DNA of 64,000 nucleotides from Flavobacteriaceae bacterium Ap0902 (GTDB taxonomy: Bacteria > Bacteroidota > Bacteroidia > Flavobacteriales > Weeksellaceae): assembly GCA_009835005.1 (NCBI GenBank), contig WTFG01000008.1, positions 1 to 64,000 on the forward strand, written 5' to 3'. Under the pieces are notes generated by a model. It was not told where the DNA came from. It saw only the letters and a program-made list of their open reading frames with translations, and did not search any database. Both the position numbers and the translations under genes were made by a program. Of the stretch, positions 61,708-64,000 are shown in pieces; the first letter of the stretch is position 1, and each line of letters starts with the position of its first letter.

Positions 61708-64000
61708 TTATCTAGCGTTATCCAATGTATTTTTTCTCTTTTGAATCATAGCATAAACCCCGCCTAACATGAATAGAATAAATATAATATGAGAACTAAG
61801 AGATAAAACTCCGCCAGTTTCCACCACTTTAGGCTTGAATTCAAACACTATTGTATGTTCTCCTGCAGGTATCTCCAGACCACGCAAAAAGTAATTCGTC
61901 TGAATGATTTCTGCTGGCTTCCCATCTATGGTTGCAACCCAACCTTTGTTATAATAGATTTCAGAAAAAACAGCGAATCCATCGTTTGGATTGGTGCTGG
62001 TAAATTCTAATTGATTAGGCGCATAAGAAATTAGCTCTATAGAAGCATTTTGATTTGATACTGGATCACTTAAATCATCCATAACCACAGCCTCATTCTT
62101 GGTATCTATTTTACCGATTTGCACAATGGCCTCATTGGCATTTTTAACTTTTTTAATATGATTCACAAACCAAGCATTTCCCAAAGCACTTGGGTTAGGC
62201 ATAACGCTTGGACCATCCTCTGCATTAACCACAAAATATTTAGTATTTAGCATATCCAGGACTTGTTGCTCCCCACCTACTACATTTAATCTTTTTTGTA
62301 GTACGGAATCCCTAGCAAAATATACGTCTATGACATTTTGAAAGTTTTGAAGTTTGGCTCCATGATAACCACCTACAGAACTCACAAAATAAGAAGTAGA
62401 AGCATCATTAAAAGTACTGGTCGCCGCATTAAATACACGATAATGTCCTTGGTCCCTGTTCTTAATCTCTGCTAAGACTTGATTGGTTGGGACCTTTGCA
62501 GCAATTTGCATAATTGTTGGATTACTTTGTGCATCTGCATATAATCTATCTGTCAATTCTGTAGGGAATGGATAATCTACATATCTTTTGGAAATGAAGT
62601 TATCCTTGTTTAAATATCTTTTGTCCACACCCCACAAGTCAATCAAGGTTAATACCGCTAATCCTGCAAGAACGATTTCTCTCTGTTTAAGTTTATCCCA
62701 AACGTAAGCCATTAACAGACCCAAAGCCAATATCACGAAAATCAAACTTCTTATCAAGTCACTCTTAAACATCGCTACGCGATCTGCTACAATCCCCTTT
62801 TGCATATACATAGGTAATTGCTGATCAAATTCACTCTTGAATCCGAATAAGCCCTCACCAGCAATGTATAATGTGAGTAAAAAAGCAACAACTCCACCAC
62901 CAGCATACAGCAAAACTTTTTTCTTATAAGTTATGTTTAAACTTTTATCCTTAAAGAATTGATAAACCGCTAATACAGCCAAAAGTGGCATTGTAAATTC
63001 TGCAATGACCAGAATAGAAGAAACTGCCCTGAATTTATCATACAAAGGAACATAATCTATAAAGATATCTGTAAACCACATCATGTTCTTACCCCAAGCC
63101 AATAGAATACTTAATAAGGTGGCTAAACCTAGCCATATTTTAAATTTACCTTTAACTAAAAACAAACCTAGCATAAACAATAAAATGACCACCGCACCTT
63201 GATACGCTGGACCACTTGTAAAAGGTTGATTACCCCAATACGTTGGAATCATATCAATCGCTTGAGAAAAATATTGATATTCCTCTGGGCTTTGCGCATT
63301 CCTTTCTATTGATTTTTTTAAGTTTTCCTTGGTATCAGGCGCTGCGATACTCCCTCCTCCCATTAAATTCGGAATCAATAGATTTAGAGTTTCTAATTGT
63401 CCATAACTCCATTGAGTGATATAATCTTTGTCTAAACCACTCTCATTCGCATTCTCAAACAAAGTCACATCATTCTCTCCACGGGTAGATTGCGCTCCAT
63501 ATTCATAGGTAGCCATAATGCTTGTGGCATTCATCCCGATACCTAAAATAACAGCAAACAATGCCAAAGCACTGGATATCGCAAAAGTCTTTATATCATT
63601 TTTCTTGATTTTATCATATAATTCTACCAAAACATAGATAATGAGAGCCAAACCAAGATAGTATGTCATTTGTGGATGGTTCGCAACAAGTTCCAAAGCC
63701 ATAAAAAATGAAGTCAACAAAAATCCAATGATATACTTTTCTCTATATAATAAAATAATACCCGCCGTAAGAGGGGCAAAATAAGCGATAGCATGTACTT
63801 TAGAGTTATGTCCAGCCTCATACAATTGAAAGAAATATGTTCCCATAGCAAAAAGACAAGCGCCTAGAAAAGCATATTTCCAATTTTTAAATAAAACCAT
63901 GCCCAATAGGAAAAACCCTGCAAACATCAAGAACATATAATCTGCTGGTCTAGGTAAAAATCTAAAAACCTCATCTATTTTTTTAATATAATGATGATCA
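61708..64000 (-). CDS. YfhO-family membrane protein, partial at the right edge
   Basis: The reading frame stays open to the end of the window (HHYIKKIDEVFRF precedes the first internal Met), so the N-terminus lies beyond 64000. About 11 to 12 membrane segments are followed by a soluble domain (about the last 300 residues) and a final membrane helix (LSSHIIFILFMLGGVYAMI). The fold and the GEHTIVFEFKPKVVETGG ending match YfhO, a family of glycosyltransferase-like membrane proteins linked with lipid-dependent glycosylation. The substrate is unknown. Confidence 0.85.
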   Translation of the reverse strand, partial: DHHYIKKIDEVFRFLPRPADYMFLMFAGFFLLGMVLFKNWKYAFLGACLFAMGTYFFQLYEAGHNSKVHAIAYFAPLTAGIILLYREKYIIGFLLTSFFMALELVANHPQMTYYLGLALIIYVLVELYDKIKKNDIKTFAISSALALFAVILGIGMNATSIMATYEYGAQSTRGENDVTLFENANESGLDKDYITQWSYGQLETLNLLIPNLMGGGSIAAPDTKENLKKSIERNAQSPEEYQYFSQAIDMIPTYWGNQPFTSGPAYQGAVVILLFMLGLFLVKGKFKIWLGLATLLSILLAWGKNMMWFTDIFIDYVPLYDKFRAVSSILVIAEFTMPLLAVLAVYQFFKDKSLNITYKKKVLLYAGGGVVAFLLTLYIAGEGLFGFKSEFDQQLPMYMQKGIVADRVAMFKSDLIRSLIFVILALGLLMAYVWDKLKQREIVLAGLAVLTLIDLWGVDKRYLNKDNFISKRYVDYPFPTELTDRLYADAQSNPTIMQIAAKVPTNQVLAEIKNRDQGHYRVFNAATSTFNDASTSYFVSSVGGYHGAKLQNFQNVIDVYFARDSVLQKRLNVVGGEQQVLDMLNTKYFVVNAEDGPSVMPNPSALGNAWFVNHIKKVKNANEAIVQIGKIDTKNEAVVMDDLSDPVSNQNASIELISYAPNQLEFTSTNPNDGFAVFSEIYYNKGWVATIDGKPAEIIQTNYFLRGLEIPAGEHTIVFEFKPKVVETGGVLSLSSHIIFILFMLGGVYAMIQKRKNTLDNAR

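Noticed and set aside
1-64000. tRNA, rRNA, CRISPR, insertion sequences, integrase or prophage genes
   Set aside because: I scanned the intergenic stretches by eye and saw no cloverleaf, no regularly spaced repeats and no transposase or phage protein. A tRNAscan or ISfinder run could still find something missed.

Overview
The window looks like chromosomal DNA of a member of Bacteroidota, class Flavobacteriia. The base composition is AT-rich. The -7 promoter boxes fit the Bacteroidota form TAnnTTTG. Several families are typical of the group: DUF4835, the Rpb6-type omega subunit, the OstA-like protein, a GH3/serine-hydrolase fusion, bacillithiol synthesis (BshA) and a YfhO-type membrane protein. 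I found no rRNA, tRNA, insertion sequence, integrase, CRISPR array or prophage. Most genes are housekeeping or envelope genes in short, tightly packed operons. Genus-level placement is not possible from what I can see.

Layout. 1-4000: a terminator of a gene outside the window, a small membrane protein, and an overlapping three-gene unit (KAS III-like synthase, membrane-anchored phosphoesterase, NAD-binding protein). 4000-8000: a GH3 glycosidase/serine hydrolase translationally coupled to bshA. 8000-14300: alkyladenine glycosylase, menE-menC, serA, serC, a ferredoxin and a divergent LuxC-type acyl-CoA reductase. 14300-25300: MFS exporter, OstA-like protein, Fur-family regulator, Rel/Spo enzyme, outer-membrane barrel, TerC, DHFR, an azurin lipoprotein, an Smr protein, an LpxH-like phosphatase and an SDR. 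25400-30700: ClpC, an NRDE/TANGO2 protein, an ATP-grasp protein and a rhomboid. 30800-36500: a five-gene MacAB-TolC-like exporter.

36600-38800 is the least housekeeping-like stretch. It holds a HipA-like kinase overlapping a DUF3037-like gene. Just upstream is a decayed fragment whose reading frames resemble the two ends of a large N-6 methylase/restriction protein with the middle deleted. 38800-44100 appears to be a mannitol or related polyol locus: fructokinase, polyol dehydrogenase, an NCS1-family permease, and a divergent regulator with a NUDIX-like domain lacking its catalytic box. The same inverted repeat, AAACGTA-N5-TACGTTT (one copy imperfect), lies just downstream of both predicted divergent promoters. 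This is the best candidate for a little-described regulatory and transport system in the window.

44500-50900: a PrcB-like lipoprotein, cysteine desulfurase, sulfurtransferase, an orphan family-5 binding lipoprotein overlapping a DtxR-type regulator, a half-size TauE protein, thioredoxin and a small rhodanese. 50900-56900: a conserved block, recN-DUF4835-coaBC-omega-bamD-dapA. 57000-64000: a 5'-nucleotidase split into two genes in reversed domain order, a small hydrolase, glyA, two small or hypothetical secreted proteins, and a YfhO-type membrane protein that runs off the right edge.
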